Part shown: one piece after another, positions 35,717-46,020 of the stretch
How positions within the stretch are numbered: position 1 is the stretch's first letter
Layout: each line of letters opens with the position of its first letter
Assembly: GCF_020892095.1 (NCBI RefSeq)
Contig: NZ_AP024845.1
Coordinates: 1,240,001-1,304,000 of the forward strand
Source: Claveliimonas bilis
Lineage (GTDB): Bacteria; Bacillota; Clostridia; Lachnospirales; Lachnospiraceae
DNA: 64,000 nucleotides
Direction: 5' to 3'
Notes under the pieces: generated by a model
Told to the model about the DNA's origin: nothing
What the model saw: only the letters and a program-made list of their open reading frames with translations
Databases searched by the model: none
Translations under genes and position numbers: made by a program

Positions 35717-37211
35717 TGATCGGTACCTCCTGATATTTACGGAGTACAAAATACATCGTCGTTCCTGTTCCTTCCCGGCTGGTCGCCCAGATCTTGCCTC
35801 CGTGTTCTTCTATAATTTTCTTTACAATGGACAGACCAATCCCGCTTCCTCCTTTGGAAGAATTTCGGGAAGCATCCGTTCTGTAAAACCGCTCAAATAT
35901 ATTGGTGAGATCTTTTGTCGCGATCCCTCTTCCATTGTCTTCCAGTTCAATTTGCACAAAATCTCCTACATCTTTCACACGCAGATTGATTTTTCCCTTC
36001 TGCTTATCCATGTACTTCAGTGAATTGTTGATAATATTGTTGATCACCCTCTTGATCTGCTCCGCATCAGCAATCACTTTCACGTCTTCTTCCACATAGT
36101 TAAAATAGCCAAACTCTACATTTCTGGACTCCAGCTCAAGAGAAAGCTCCTCGGCACAGTCATTGAAATAATCGTTGACAGAAATGATCTTAAAATTGTA
36201 AGGGATCCGGTTTGTATCTATCTTGGAATATAAAGTCAGTTCATTGATCAGAGTATCCATCTCACTGGCTTTATTGTAGATCGTCCGGACATATTTATCC
36301 ATTTTCTCCGGCGTATCCGCAACTCCGTCTATAATTCCTTCCGCATAGCCTTTAATGGCTGTCACGGGCGTCTTCAGATCATGGGAAATGTTGCTGATCA
36401 GCTCTTTGTTTTCATTATCAAAAGAAAGCTTTTCTTCTGCATTGGCTTTCAGCCTCTTTCTCATTTCCTCAAAATCCTGGCACAGCCGCCCCAGCTCGTC
36501 ATCTGTCTTCCATTTCAGCTCAAAGTCAAGGTTCCCTTCTTTAATACTCTGTGCTGCCTTTCGCACCTTCCTCAAGGGTCCCATGACTGTATGATAGATC
36601 CAGAATACAAGAATAAACGCCGTAAAGATCAAAATAAGCGCAACCGCCGCCAGAACATCAACGGCAAAATCCTCCAGCTCCGGAATTGCATTTCCCACAT
36701 CGGTAACAATAAACGCACTGGCTGTTGCCCCGTCATCAAACTGAAAATCCACCTGCCTTACAAGAGCCTGCGCTGCTCCTCCCAGATAGATCCCGTTCTC
36801 GGATGTAGTCTCCGATTCTCCATAACCGGGCAGCTGATCTATTACACTGTCTGCCTCTTCTGTATCAATACCAATGTAAAGAATCGTTCCCTCTCCTCTG
36901 ACGATCAGATAAGATTTCTTTTTATTCAGCGCCGAATTAAAATCATTGAGATATGTGGCATCTATAAGCTTAGAAGGGTCTTCTCTGACTGTCGCCTGCA
37001 GCTCGTGGTAAGAATTTTCTGTCAGTCTGCCCATCACCTGAAGAGGATTCGACAGAGCATCAAAAGTCGTCCCGGAGATTCCATATGTTTTTTCAATTGC
37101 ACTTAACTGGTACTGACCGATCAGCATAATAAAAAGGCTGGTCAAAAGTACCGGCACCATGATCACTGCCAGAAACGCAATGATCAAACGAGTTTTAAAT
37201 TTCATACGCAC
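35709..37211 (-). CDS. Sensor histidine kinase
   Basis: A 500-residue membrane kinase: TM1 about 8-32, an extracellular sensor region of about 145 residues, TM2 about 183-206, HAMP linker, HisKA with ISHDLKTPVTAIKGYAEG (His near 275), and HATPase_c (NNSLKYM, EDNGRGIATKDL, KGGSGIGLSIVKKI). It phosphorylates the adjacent OmpR-type regulator. The signal is not evident; the K+ uptake genes directly downstream make ion or turgor sensing a reasonable guess. Confidence 0.95.
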   Translation of the reverse strand: MRMKFKTRLIIAFLAVIMVPVLLTSLFIMLIGQYQLSAIEKTYGISGTTFDALSNPLQVMGRLTENSYHELQATVREDPSKLIDATYLNDFNSALNKKKSYLIVRGEGTILYIGIDTEEADSVIDQLPGYGESETTSENGIYLGGAAQALVRQVDFQFDDGATASAFIVTDVGNAIPELEDFAVDVLAAVALILIFTAFILVFWIYHTVMGPLRKVRKAAQSIKEGNLDFELKWKTDDELGRLCQDFEEMRKRLKANAEEKLSFDNENKELISNISHDLKTPVTAIKGYAEGIIDGVADTPEKMDKYVRTIYNKASEMDTLINELTLYSKIDTNRIPYNFKIISVNDYFNDCAEELSLELESRNVEFGYFNYVEEDVKVIADAEQIKRVINNIINNSLKYMDKQKGKINLRVKDVGDFVQIELEDNGRGIATKDLTNIFERFYRTDASRNSSKGGSGIGLSIVKKIIEEHGGKIWATSREGTGTTMYFVLRKYQEVPINE

Positions 37212-37235
37212 AGACCTCCGTTTTTATTTTAGCAC

Positions 37236-37264
37236 AAAAAGAGCGCTTTCCTTAAAAAGCGCTC
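37236..37264 (-). terminator. metK intrinsic terminator
   Basis: On the minus strand GAGCGCTTT pairs with AAAGCGCTC and is followed by TTTTT. It separates metK from the kinase gene downstream. Confidence 0.9.
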
Positions 37265-37283
37265 ATAAATTTTTATAAACTTT

Positions 37284-38471
37284 TTATAAATACTTTTTCA
37301 GATCTTCTGCCCGATCTGTCTTTTCCCAGGGAAGATCCAGGTCTGTGCGCCCAAAATGGCCGTATGCTGCAGTCTGTTTGTAGATAGGCCTTCTAAGATC
37401 CAGCATTTTAATAATGCCCGCCGGGCGAAGGTCAAAGTTATCTCTGATGATCTCCACAAGCTTTTCATCGCTTACTTTTCCGGTTCCAAAGGTATCTACC
37501 ATAACTGAAGTCGGGTGTGCAACTCCTATGGCATAGGAAAGCTGAATCTCACATTTCTTAGCCAGTCCTGCTGCAACGATATTTTTTGCAACATACCGCG
37601 CTGCATATGCGGCAGAACGATCCACTTTCGTGCAGTCCTTTCCGGAAAACGCTCCGCCTCCGTGACGGGCCATTCCGCCATAAGAATCTACAATGATCTT
37701 CCTTCCTGTCAGTCCACTGTCACCGTGGGGTCCTCCTATCACAAAGCGTCCGGTAGGATTGATAAAATATTTTGTATTTTCATCTGTCATTCCTTTCGGA
37801 ATAATGACATCAAACACATATTTGCGGATATCCTCATGGATCTGCTCCTGTGTCACATCCGGATCATGCTGTGTGGAGAGAACAACTGCGTCCAGTCTGC
37901 AGGGAACTCCCTCTTCATCATACTCTACAGTTACCTGTGTCTTTCCGTCCGGTCTCAAATATGAAAGAGTTCCGTCCTTTCTTACTTCCGCAAGTCTTCT
38001 CGCAAGCTTGTGTGCCAGCGCTGCCGGATACGGCAGCATCTCTTCCGTCTCATCTGTGGCATAGCCGAACATCATTCCCTGATCTCCGGCTCCGATAGCA
38101 TCCAGCTCTTCCTCTGACATTTTATTTTCCTTTGCCTCCAGCGCTTTATCAACACCCATGGCAATATCCGAGGACTGTTCGTCAATCGCTGTGATCACGC
38201 CGCATGTATCAGCGTCAAATCCATACTTGCCTCTTGTATAACCGATCTCCCGGACAGTATCTCTTACAATTTTCTGGATATCTACGTACGCGTTTGTTGT
38301 AATCTCACCCATAACCAGCACAAGACCTGTTGTCGTACAAGTCTCACATGCCACACGGCTCATGGGGTCCTGCTCCATCAGCGCGTCCAGGATCGCATCT
38401 GATATCTGGTCGCACATCTTATCCGGATGTCCTTCTGTTACTGATTCGGATGTAAATAATCTTTTTTCCAT
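37284..38471 (-). CDS. metK: S-adenosylmethionine synthetase
   Basis: It makes SAM from methionine and ATP. The 395-residue protein has [15 protein letters not shown], the ATP-binding [12 protein letters not shown], and the phosphate-loop-like [19 protein letters not shown]. It is preceded by a SAM-I riboswitch, so high SAM should end transcription early. Given at least six SAM-dependent enzymes in this window, including four radical SAM proteins, the supply is relevant to them. Confidence 0.98.
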   Translation of the reverse strand: MEKRLFTSESVTEGHPDKMCDQISDAILDALMEQDPMSRVACETCTTTGLVLVMGEITTNAYVDIQKIVRDTVREIGYTRGKYGFDADTCGVITAIDEQSSDIAMGVDKALEAKENKMSEEELDAIGAGDQGMMFGYATDETEEMLPYPAALAHKLARRLAEVRKDGTLSYLRPDGKTQVTVEYDEEGVPCRLDAVVLSTQHDPDVTQEQIHEDIRKYVFDVIIPKGMTDENTKYFINPTGRFVIGGPHGDSGLTGRKIIVDSYGGMARHGGGAFSGKDCTKVDRSAAYAARYVAKNIVAAGLAKKCEIQLSYAIGVAHPTSVMVDTFGTGKVSDEKLVEIIRDNFDLRPAGIIKMLDLRRPIYKQTAAYGHFGRTDLDLPWEKTDRAEDLKKYL

Positions 38472-38504
38472 ATCTGCTCCTTTTCCTTTCTCTTGTCCAG
38501 CTGG

Positions 38505-38539
38505 CAGTAAAAAGTCCGCTTATTAAAAATAAGCGGACT
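38505..38539 (-). terminator. Riboswitch-controlled terminator before metK
   Basis: On the minus strand AGTCCGCTTATT pairs with AATAAGCGGACT, followed by TTTTT. It stands between the SAM-I aptamer and the metK start and is the expression platform. Confidence 0.9.
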
Positions 38540-38557
38540 GTTATAAACCAAACCAAT

Positions 38558-38660
38558 CCTCTTATTGTTCGATCACTCGCTCAGGTTGGCACCTTCCGTT
38601 CTATCGGGGTTGCCGCAGCTTCACAGGTCCTTTGTACCTCCACTGCTCTGAATAAGAGAA
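38558..38660 (-). ncRNA. SAM-I riboswitch (S-box) aptamer
   Basis: On the minus strand the closing helix CTCTTATT/AATAAGAGG frames the S-box core: CAGAGCAGTGGAGG, TGAAGCTGCGGCAACC, and GGAAGGTGCCAACCTGAGCG. SAM binding stabilises the aptamer and lets the following terminator form. A T-box reading does not fit because the GGCAACC and AAGGTGC blocks are S-box specific. Confidence 0.95.
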
Positions 38661-38714
38661 ATACACGTTTCTGTTATTGAATTGTTCCTCTGTATCGCAA
38701 ATGATACAAATAAT

Positions 38715-38743
38715 ACTTTATATGCTTTCTTTGCATAAGTCAA
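38715..38743 (-). promoter_or_regulatory. metK promoter
   Basis: On the minus strand TTGACT (38738-38743) and TAAAGT (38715-38720) with a 17-base spacer, about 50 bases before the riboswitch aptamer. Confidence 0.6.
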
Positions 38744-38760
38744 TAGATATTTCCGAAAAT

Positions 38761-40053
38761 CTAGCCCACCTTCAGCATAAACTTACGGATTTCTTTTTCT
38801 GTGGAAACTTTTTCGATCACAGCCCCCAGGCTTCTTAGCTTCTCGTCGAAACGCTCATAGCCTCTCTGGATATAAACGATATCATCCACGATCGTAATAC
38901 CGTCAGCAGCCAGCCCCGCGATACACAGCGCCGCTCCTGCCCGAAGATCCGGCGCGCTCACCCGTGCAGCTGAAAATTTTTCCACACCTTCAATGGTAGC
39001 GGAATTTCCTTCTACCTTTACATTGGCTCCCATACGTGCCAGCTCATCCAAATATTTAAATCTGTTCTCGAAAATGCTTTCCGTGATAATACTTGTCCCT
39101 TTACAAAGAGCAAGTGTCACGCCGATCTGCGGCTGCATATCTGTAGGAAATCCCGGATAAGGAAGGGTTTTTACATGTGTGCAGCTCAAGCTACCCTTGG
39201 ACACGACGCGCACCGCATCGTCAAATTCCTCTACCTCACATCCGATTTCCACAAGCTTTGCAATTGTTGCCTCCAGATGTTTCGGAATCACATTCAGAAC
39301 CGTTACATCTCCTTTGGTAGCTGCCGCTGCAAACATGAAAGTTCCAGCCTCGATCTGATCCGGAATAACAGAATACTCTGTACGATGCAGATGAGAAACT
39401 CCACGGATCTTGATCACATCCGTTCCTGCTCCCCTGATATTTGCTCCCATACTGTTGAGGAAGTTGGCAACATCTACAACATGCGGTTCTTTCGCAACAT
39501 TTTCAAGAATGGTAAGCCCCTCTGCCATGGCTGCCGCCATCATAACATTGATGGTAGCGCCCACACTGACAACATCAAAATAAATGTGTTTTCCTACCAG
39601 CCTTGTTGCCTCTGCGATAATCTTGCCGTGTTCAATGTCCACATCCGCACCAAGCGCGCGGAATCCTTTCAAATGCTGGTCAATGGGACGGCTTCCAATG
39701 TTGCATCCTCCCGGAAGCGCCACCTCTGCTCTTTTATATTTCCCAAGAAGAGCTCCCAGCAGATAATAAGATGCTCTTATCTTCTTAATATAGTCATATT
39801 CAATATCAAAACTGGATACGCCCCGCCCGTTAATCTTTACGGTGTGGCGGTCCACACGGTGCACAGACGCTCCGATCCCGGAAATAGCATCCAGCAGTAC
39901 ATTAATGTCATTGACATCCGGAAGATTGTCAATCATAACTGTTTCATCACTCATAATTGCAGCCGCAAGAATAGCAAGGGCTGCATTTTTTGCTCCGCCT
40001 ATCTCCACTTCACCGACAAGCGGATTGCCGCCTTTAATAATATATTGTTCCAT
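38761..40053 (-). CDS. murA: UDP-N-acetylglucosamine 1-carboxyvinyltransferase
   Basis: It carries out the first committed step of peptidoglycan synthesis, transferring enolpyruvate from PEP to UDP-GlcNAc. The 430-residue protein has GGAKNAALAILAA at the start and LPGGCNIGSRPID with Cys 117, the residue attacked by fosfomycin. Both halves of the inside-out barrel are present. Cys rather than Asp at 117 means a fosfomycin-sensitive type. Confidence 0.97.
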   Translation of the reverse strand: MEQYIIKGGNPLVGEVEIGGAKNAALAILAAAIMSDETVMIDNLPDVNDINVLLDAISGIGASVHRVDRHTVKINGRGVSSFDIEYDYIKKIRASYYLLGALLGKYKRAEVALPGGCNIGSRPIDQHLKGFRALGADVDIEHGKIIAEATRLVGKHIYFDVVSVGATINVMMAAAMAEGLTILENVAKEPHVVDVANFLNSMGANIRGAGTDVIKIRGVSHLHRTEYSVIPDQIEAGTFMFAAAATKGDVTVLNVIPKHLEATIAKLVEIGCEVEEFDDAVRVVSKGSLSCTHVKTLPYPGFPTDMQPQIGVTLALCKGTSIITESIFENRFKYLDELARMGANVKVEGNSATIEGVEKFSAARVSAPDLRAGAALCIAGLAADGITIVDDIVYIQRGYERFDEKLRSLGAVIEKVSTEKEIRKFMLKVG

Positions 40054-40207
40054 ACTGCACCTCGATCACACTCTCATTCTCTGCCTTCTTTCGACAGATC
40101 TTGAAGCTTTTTTTGCCCGTTTATAATCATTATTATATCGTAAATTTTCTTCGAAATTCATGGCATTGATATCCTGCCGTCCCAAATCTTTGCGGGTATA
40201 ATATCCT

Positions 40208-40392
40208 CGGCAGATTTTTAGCGCTCGGCTTTTAGCGGTTCCGCTAAAACCGATATGCGCAGATATAATGTCCCGATGACATTATATCTCGTCCTCGCGG
40301 ACTCGATGCCTCCGGCAGATTTTTAGCGCTCGGCTTTTGGCGGTTCCGCCAAAACCGACGTGCGCAGATATAATGTCCGATGACATTATATC
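40208..40392. repeat. Two-copy structured intergenic repeat
   Basis: Two copies of about 80 bases (40208-40288 and 40313-40392) lie about 25 bases apart. Each has a hairpin with TTTTAGCGG/CCGCTAAAA in copy 1 and TTTTGGCGG/CCGCCAAAA in copy 2, an A-T to G-C double change that keeps pairing. Each also has a second inverted repeat, GATATAATGTC/GACATTATATC. The 412 bases between murA and aroK hold no gene. Confidence 0.8.
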
Positions 40393-40466
40393 ATATATCA
40401 GCCGGTTGTAAAACATTTTTTATACTTGTGTAAAAATTCTGTAACATTTTACCAAGTCAAAAAATG

Positions 40467-40964
40467 TTAATTTTCTAATGCCTCTAAAACTTTACCAATT
40501 GTCTGCTCCAATGTCAACCCATCTTCGCTGATTGTGATATCTGCATATCTTTCGAACAGAACTTTCCTCTCCTCATAAAGTTCCCGAAGTGACTGTCCTT
40601 CCCGAAGTGTAACGCCCCGTTTGTGAGGATCACCGATCCTGTCTCTTATCGTTTCATACGATGCCTGAAGATATACGATTTTTCCGATCTTTTTAAAATG
40701 CTCCATAGCATTCCTGCAGTATACAATACTTCCGCCCGGAGAGATCACAGTGTGCTCTGCCTCTATCCGGGCATTCACCTCGTCCTCAATTTCCCGGAAT
40801 CTATCCAGCCCCTCTTCTCTAATAATCTCATGCAGCAAACGTTTTTCCTGTTCCTGTATCAGGATATCCGGATCAATAAATCCGTATCCCAGCCGCTTTG
40901 CTGCAACAACCCCTATGGTACTCTTTCCGGAGGCCGGCATTCCGATAAAAATAATATTATTCAT
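40467..40964 (-). CDS. aroK: Shikimate kinase
   Basis: It phosphorylates shikimate in aromatic amino acid synthesis. The 165-residue protein has the P-loop GMPASGKST (8-16), the FIDPDI strand, RFREIEDEV with the substrate arginine, and SPGGSIVY. The ATG at 40964 follows AAGGAG. It is an orphan copy with no other aro gene nearby; a related small-molecule kinase cannot be fully excluded. Confidence 0.88.
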   Translation of the reverse strand: MNNIIFIGMPASGKSTIGVVAAKRLGYGFIDPDILIQEQEKRLLHEIIREEGLDRFREIEDEVNARIEAEHTVISPGGSIVYCRNAMEHFKKIGKIVYLQASYETIRDRIGDPHKRGVTLREGQSLRELYEERKVLFERYADITISEDGLTLEQTIGKVLEALEN

Positions 40965-41169
40965 ACTCCTTCTCCCTATCTTTTGTTCTCCCCACTTTGC
41001 CTTGACCACCTGCAGGCAAAATCTTCTCCCAAACCGAAACTATTTTTGCTATTGTATCACATTTTCTATTTATTTGTCCATTTACATATTTTTAAAACTG
41101 CTTACCACACATTTTGAACTATCCGGTCATATAGTCGGCAAGAAAAACAGAGGAAAGCCTGACAGAATA

Positions 41170-41526
41170 TCAATAATACTTTCTTCTGTATTTTCTGTGG
41201 TCACAGCGTCTTTTATAAATCTCCTGGTACAGCATAACTTCCAGAAGTTCTCCAAGCCATTCTCCCGGGTTTTCTTCCCGGTCTTCCATCTTATTATAAA
41301 TACGGCTGCACATCAGTCTAAGCTGCAGTTTATCCGGGTATTCATCATATAACATGCTGCCTTCATATTCCATGCGGTCGCACTCTTCCTCCACGAAGGG
41401 CAGCGCTCTTTTTGCAGTTTCCGGATACATACTCTTCATGTATTCAAAATCTCTTCTTTCCAGTCTCTCATCGTCATATAAAAGCGGCATGGGATATGCC
41501 ATGTAATACGGTAATTTCCTTTCCAT
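41170..41526 (-). CDS. Conserved small protein, unknown function
   Basis: A 118-residue, strongly charged protein rich in Tyr, Met, Arg and Glu (start MERKLPYYMAYPMPLLYDDE; end KYRRKYY). No signal peptide or membrane segment. I recognise the N-terminal pattern as recurring in Lachnospiraceae but know no function. It stands alone, with about 200 empty bases on each side. Tyr-rich composition recalls some spore-coat-associated proteins, but that is only a resemblance. Confidence 0.75.
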   Translation of the reverse strand: MERKLPYYMAYPMPLLYDDERLERRDFEYMKSMYPETAKRALPFVEEECDRMEYEGSMLYDEYPDKLQLRLMCSRIYNKMEDREENPGEWLGELLEVMLYQEIYKRRCDHRKYRRKYY

Positions 41527-41652
41527 TCGTCTTACGCCCTCCTGAAAAAGAGTTATCTGGAAATAGTATATTCCAAAATCGGCTGTTTGTTACATAAGGC
41601 GCATCCCACAGAACATTTTATTTAGCGGGGAATGGCGTTTTCTGCCAAACAG

Positions 41653-41694
41653 AAAATCCCCCAAAAACCAGAACACACTCCGGTTTCGGGGGAT
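41653..41694 (-). terminator. V-ATPase operon terminator
   Basis: On the minus strand ATCCCCC(G)AAACC pairs with GGTTT(TT)GGGGGAT, followed by TTTTC. It lies just behind the D subunit gene. Confidence 0.85.
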
Positions 41695-41702
41695 CGGATC
41701 AT

Positions 41703-42362
41703 TTATGCCCGTTCGCTGTAATGATGTGCATCTTCGAGCATCATATCTTTTACCTTCATCAGACGGATCTGGGAACTTCTCTCGTTCTCATCCAGCTTCA
41801 TCGTGATGTATTTGATTGTTTCCTGTGCTTCCGGAATAATCACATGCTCCAAAGCATTTACACGGCGTCTTGTCTTTTCAATCTCAGCCGCCATAAGCTG
41901 GCATGCTTTTTCCGTCTCCGCAAGCTTCAGCATATCCGGCAAAATATCTGCCAATGATTTCACCGCTCCGTCCAGATCGCTGGATGTAAATGCGAAACCA
42001 TATGAGTAAATGTCATTGGCATCCGCTGTCCTTGTCTTTGACTCAAACACCGGAATATTAACGCTCATGACATTTTTCTTGCCGACCTCCAGGTTCACTT
42101 CCTGTTTTGGCGCCATTAAAGCTGTATTTAATGTGGCCGCATCCATTCCGGCCCTTGCTATGACAAAATTCTTATTTGCAGAGAGGATTCCGGCTTCCAC
42201 CTTCTGACGAAGCTCCATATTTTCCCTTGCCAGATCCAGAAACTGCCGCATCAACTCGTCACGCTTATCCTTCAGAAGCTTGTGGCCTCTTCTGGCTGTG
42301 GCAAGTTTTTTCTTCGTTCTGGTCAGCTCCATACGGGTTGGAGTGATCTGTGTAGATGCCAT
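41703..42362 (-). CDS. ntpD: V-type ATPase subunit D
   Basis: The central rotor shaft of the V1 sector, 219 residues. Two long helices (about 10-75 and 150-215) would form the coiled coil inside the A3B3 ring. Start MASTQITPTRMELTRTKKKL is typical. It is the last gene of the operon and is separated from the B gene by 172 bases that hold a long hairpin. Confidence 0.95.
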   Translation of the reverse strand: MASTQITPTRMELTRTKKKLATARRGHKLLKDKRDELMRQFLDLARENMELRQKVEAGILSANKNFVIARAGMDAATLNTALMAPKQEVNLEVGKKNVMSVNIPVFESKTRTADANDIYSYGFAFTSSDLDGAVKSLADILPDMLKLAETEKACQLMAAEIEKTRRRVNALEHVIIPEAQETIKYITMKLDENERSSQIRLMKVKDMMLEDAHHYSERA

Positions 42363-42477
42363 TTTGCTGCCTCCTTTAATTTTCTCATGAGGACGTGCAT
42401 GCCGTCCCCCGCCATGCCCCAGCTCGATTCCGCTCCGCTCCTTCTCGCTGGAGGGCGTACGCCCTATGCATCTGCAC

Positions 42478-42517
42478 AGAATCAGTTGTCAGCAGATAAA
42501 TCTGCACAACTGATTCT
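42478..42517. repeat. Long hairpin between V-ATPase B and D genes
   Basis: AGAATCAGTTGT (42478-42489) pairs with ACAACTGATTCT (42506-42517), and inside GCAGAT pairs with ATCTGC around an AA turn, giving 18 bp with a 2-base bulge. No T-run follows on the minus strand, so it is more likely a processing or stability element than a terminator. Confidence 0.75.
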
Positions 42518-42534
42518 GCACATCTGCGCATGGC

Positions 42535-43908
42535 TTATTGTTTACCATAGTACATATCCAGATACTTATCGTCGATTCGTTTCAATTCGGATCTTGGAAG
42601 TATGGACAGCAGTTTCCAGCCAATATCCAGTGTCTCTTCTATAGATCTGTCTGTGTTGTATCCCTGGGATACGTATTCTTTTTCAAATTCGTCTGCAAAT
42701 TTTGCATAGATCAAATCGATCTCTGTCAGAGCTGCTTCACCAAGGATCGTCATAAGCTCTTTCGCGTCTTTTCCGCGGGAATATGCGGCAAAGAGCTGGT
42801 TCATTGTATTAGAATGATCTGCTCTTGTCTTACCCTCGCCGATACCTTTATCTTTCAGACGGGACAGGGACGGCAGTACATCGATGGGCGGCTGAACGCC
42901 TTTTCGATACAGATCACGGCTTAAGATTACCTGACCCTCTGTGATATATCCGGTAAGGTCCGGGATCGGATGGGTCTTGTCATCTTCCGGCATGGTCAGG
43001 ATCGGGATCATCGTGATACTTCCGCTTTTTCCTCTCTGACGTCCTGCACGCTCATACATCTGTGCAAGGTCTGTGTACATATATCCGGGGTAGCCGCGGC
43101 GTCCGGGAACTTCTTTTTTCGCTGCGGAGATCTCACGGAGAGCATCCGCATAGTTTGTGATGTCTGTCAGAATAACAAGGACATGCATATCCTTTTCAAA
43201 CGCAAGGTATTCCGCTGCTGTCAGCGCCATACGCGGTGTGGAAATACGCTCAACTGCAGGGTCATTTGCCAGATTGACAAACAGAACGGTTCTGTCGATG
43301 GCTCCTGTCTCCTTGAAGGATTCTACGAAGAAGTTAGACTCCTCAAATGTAATACCCATAGCAGCGAATACAACGGCGAAATTCTCGTCTGTTCCCCGCA
43401 CCTTTGCCTGTCTCGCGATCTGGGCTGCCAACTGTGAATGAGGCAGACCGGAACAGGAGAAGATCGGAAGTTTCTGTCCGCGGACAAGAGTGTTCAGTCC
43501 GTCAATGGCAGATACGCCTGTCTGGATAAACTCTTCCGGGTATACGCGGGCCGCCGGGTTCATAGGCAGACCATTGATATCTCTTCTTTCATCCGGCAGG
43601 ATTTCCGGGCCGTCGTCAATCGGACGTCCCAGACCGTCGAATACACGTCCCAGCATATCGCCTGACACGCCAAGCTCCATGCTTCGTCCAAGGAACCGCA
43701 CCTTGCTGTTGCTAAGGTTAATTCCTGCAGCATTTTCATAGAGCTGTACAACTACATTGCTTCCGTCAACCTCAAGCACCTTGCAGCGGCGTTTTTCTCC
43801 ATTTGCAAGTTCAATTTCTCCGAGTTCGTCATATGTGACTCCCTCTACACCTTTTACCATCATAAGTGGTCCGGCAACTTCCTGTATGGTTCTATATTCT
43901 TTTGGCAT
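42535..43908 (-). CDS. ntpB: V-type ATPase subunit B (non-catalytic)
   Basis: The 457-residue regulatory nucleotide-binding subunit of the A3B3 head. It has [15 protein letters not shown] where the catalytic subunit has a P-loop, and [13 protein letters not shown] and [15 protein letters not shown]. It starts 3 bases after the A subunit stop. Confidence 0.97.
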   Translation of the reverse strand: MPKEYRTIQEVAGPLMMVKGVEGVTYDELGEIELANGEKRRCKVLEVDGSNVVVQLYENAAGINLSNSKVRFLGRSMELGVSGDMLGRVFDGLGRPIDDGPEILPDERRDINGLPMNPAARVYPEEFIQTGVSAIDGLNTLVRGQKLPIFSCSGLPHSQLAAQIARQAKVRGTDENFAVVFAAMGITFEESNFFVESFKETGAIDRTVLFVNLANDPAVERISTPRMALTAAEYLAFEKDMHVLVILTDITNYADALREISAAKKEVPGRRGYPGYMYTDLAQMYERAGRQRGKSGSITMIPILTMPEDDKTHPIPDLTGYITEGQVILSRDLYRKGVQPPIDVLPSLSRLKDKGIGEGKTRADHSNTMNQLFAAYSRGKDAKELMTILGEAALTEIDLIYAKFADEFEKEYVSQGYNTDRSIEETLDIGWKLLSILPRSELKRIDDKYLDMYYGKQ

Positions 43909-43911
43909 AGT

Positions 43912-45678
43912 TTAGAAGTCCTCCTTTCCGAACGCACCTGCGATCTCTTCTTTTAATTCCTCTAATATTTTTTCGTACTCTGTCTCCACATTTTCTGTGG
44001 TTGTATATTTGTAACGTCCGATTTTTTCTCTGACAGCCATTCCCAAAAGAGCATTCATTGACGCCCCTTTATTCAGAGCCTCCATAGACTGCTCATAGAA
44101 TGCCAGCACCAGCTTCATCATCAGATACTGTTTCCGAAGCGGTGTGTAGGTGTCTACTTCGTGGAAAGAGTTCTGATGCAGGAAGTCCTCACGGATGGAT
44201 CTTGCCGCTTCCATCTTCAGGCGGTCCACCGGTGAAAGTGCATCCATACCTACCATCTGTACGATCTCTTCCAGCTCTGCTTCTTCCTGCAGAAGGCTCA
44301 TCATCTTCTGGCGGTCTTCCATCCAGTCAGGTGCCACTGTATTATTGAACCAGTCACTGACATTATCCAGATACAGAGAATAGCTGGTCAGCCAGTTGAT
44401 AGCCGGGAAATGTCTCTTGTATGCCAGGTTGGAATCCAGGCCCCAGAATACTTTAACGATACGCAGGGTTGCCTGTGATACCGGCTCTGAAGTGTCACCG
44501 CCCGGAGGAGATACGGCTCCGATAACGGACAGAGATCCTTCTCTTCCTTCTTTTCCAAGAGAGATCACATGACCTGCTCTTTCGTAAAATTCTGCAAGAC
44601 GGGAACCTAAGTATGCCGGGTAACCTTCCTCACCGGGCATTTCTTCCAGACGTCCCGACATTTCACGGAGCGCCTCCGCCCACCGTGAAGTGGAGTCTGC
44701 CATCAACGCAACGGAATATCCCATATCGCGGAAATATTCTGCAATGGTAATTCCTGTGTAAATAGACGCTTCACGGGCTGCGAAAGGCATATCCGATGTA
44801 TTTGCGATCAGAACCGTTCTTTCCATCAGGGAGCGTCCTGTCTTTGGATCCTTCAGTTCCGGAAATTCATTCAGAACGTCCGTCATCTCATTTCCACGCT
44901 CGCCGCATCCGATATATACCACAATGTCCGCTTCTGCCCATTTTGCCAGCTGGTGCTGAATAACTGTCTTACCGCTTCCGAATGGTCCCGGTACTGCAGC
45001 AACACCGCCTTTTGCAATCGGGAAGAAGGTATCGACTACACGCTGTCCGGTTACAAGAGGTACATCCAGCGGCAGTTTCTTTACATAGGGACGTCCGCGC
45101 CTTACCGGCCATTTCTGCATCATGGTCAGCTCTTTGTCTCCGTCCTTTGTCTCCACTACTGCAATGGTCTCTTCTACCGTAAATTCTCCGGACTTGATTT
45201 CTTTTACTGTTCCTTCCACACCGTAGGGAACCATGATCTTCTGCTGTACGATGGCTGTCTCCTGAACAGTTCCCAGCACATCGCCTGCTTCCACTTCATC
45301 TCCGACCTTTGCAACCGGAACAAATTCCCATTTCTTATCTCTTTTCAGGGCTGCAACCTCAACTCCTCTTTGCAGGTTGTTTCCTGAAATCTTCATAATA
45401 TCATCAAGCGGTCTCTGGATTCCGTCATAGATGCTTGCGATCAGACCCGGTCCAAGCTCAACCGCCATAGGAGCTCCTGTGGACTCTACCGGTTCTCCCG
45501 GTCCAAGTCCGGATGTCTCCTCATATACCTGTATGGACGCCTCATCACCGTGCATCTCGATGATCTCCCCGATCAGACGCTGCTTACTTACACGTACAAC
45601 GTCGGACATGTTTGCATCACGCATACCGGATGCAATGACAAGGGGTCCTGCTACTTTTTTAATCGTACCTGTACTCAT
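43912..45678 (-). CDS. ntpA: V-type ATPase subunit A (catalytic)
   Basis: The 588-residue catalytic subunit. The P-loop GPFGSGKT is at 231-238, followed by GCGERGNEM and the V-type-specific insertion at about 115-190 that tells it from F-type beta. It hydrolyses or makes ATP at the A-B interface. Confidence 0.97.
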   Translation of the reverse strand: MSTGTIKKVAGPLVIASGMRDANMSDVVRVSKQRLIGEIIEMHGDEASIQVYEETSGLGPGEPVESTGAPMAVELGPGLIASIYDGIQRPLDDIMKISGNNLQRGVEVAALKRDKKWEFVPVAKVGDEVEAGDVLGTVQETAIVQQKIMVPYGVEGTVKEIKSGEFTVEETIAVVETKDGDKELTMMQKWPVRRGRPYVKKLPLDVPLVTGQRVVDTFFPIAKGGVAAVPGPFGSGKTVIQHQLAKWAEADIVVYIGCGERGNEMTDVLNEFPELKDPKTGRSLMERTVLIANTSDMPFAAREASIYTGITIAEYFRDMGYSVALMADSTSRWAEALREMSGRLEEMPGEEGYPAYLGSRLAEFYERAGHVISLGKEGREGSLSVIGAVSPPGGDTSEPVSQATLRIVKVFWGLDSNLAYKRHFPAINWLTSYSLYLDNVSDWFNNTVAPDWMEDRQKMMSLLQEEAELEEIVQMVGMDALSPVDRLKMEAARSIREDFLHQNSFHEVDTYTPLRKQYLMMKLVLAFYEQSMEALNKGASMNALLGMAVREKIGRYKYTTTENVETEYEKILEELKEEIAGAFGKEDF

Positions 45679-45702
45679 AACGGACGAATCACCTCTACTT
45701 TC

Positions 45703-46020
45703 TTAGTTACTGAATAAGATGTCAGAACCGACTGCCTGTTCCACGGATTTTTTCACGCCGCGGACACCATTCCCCGTATTTCCGGACACTCCGGGAATCT
45801 CTATGATCGCCGGAATGATCTGATCCTGATATCTTGCAATCTCATGTTTTAATTCAGCTGCCAGCGCTTCTGTAATATAGATCACCCCATACTCTTCTGC
45901 TGCCAGCTGATGTAATCTTGCCTCGGCCTCCTCCTGGGATGCGATGGGAAATATATCCAGCCCAAGTGCGGCGAAGCCATAAACGCTGTCATAGTCGCCC
46001 ATTACTGCTATCTTATACAT
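45703..46020 (-). CDS. ntpG: V-type ATPase subunit F
   Basis: A 105-residue subunit with the Rossmann-like start IAVMGDYDSVYGFAALGLD and the C-terminal PGVSGNTGNGVRGVKKSVE. It binds the D shaft and stimulates activity. The start overlaps the end of the C gene by 8 bases. Confidence 0.93.
   Translation of the reverse strand: MYKIAVMGDYDSVYGFAALGLDIFPIASQEEAEARLHQLAAEEYGVIYITEALAAELKHEIARYQDQIIPAIIEIPGVSGNTGNGVRGVKKSVEQAVGSDILFSN

Noticed and set aside
38558-38660. T-box leader
   Set aside because: The conserved blocks fit the SAM-I aptamer, the downstream gene is metK, and no T-box sequence is seen before the terminator.
40208-40392. CRISPR or insertion sequence ends
   Set aside because: Only two long units, no spacer pattern, no transposase and no target duplication; a structured intergenic repeat explains it better.
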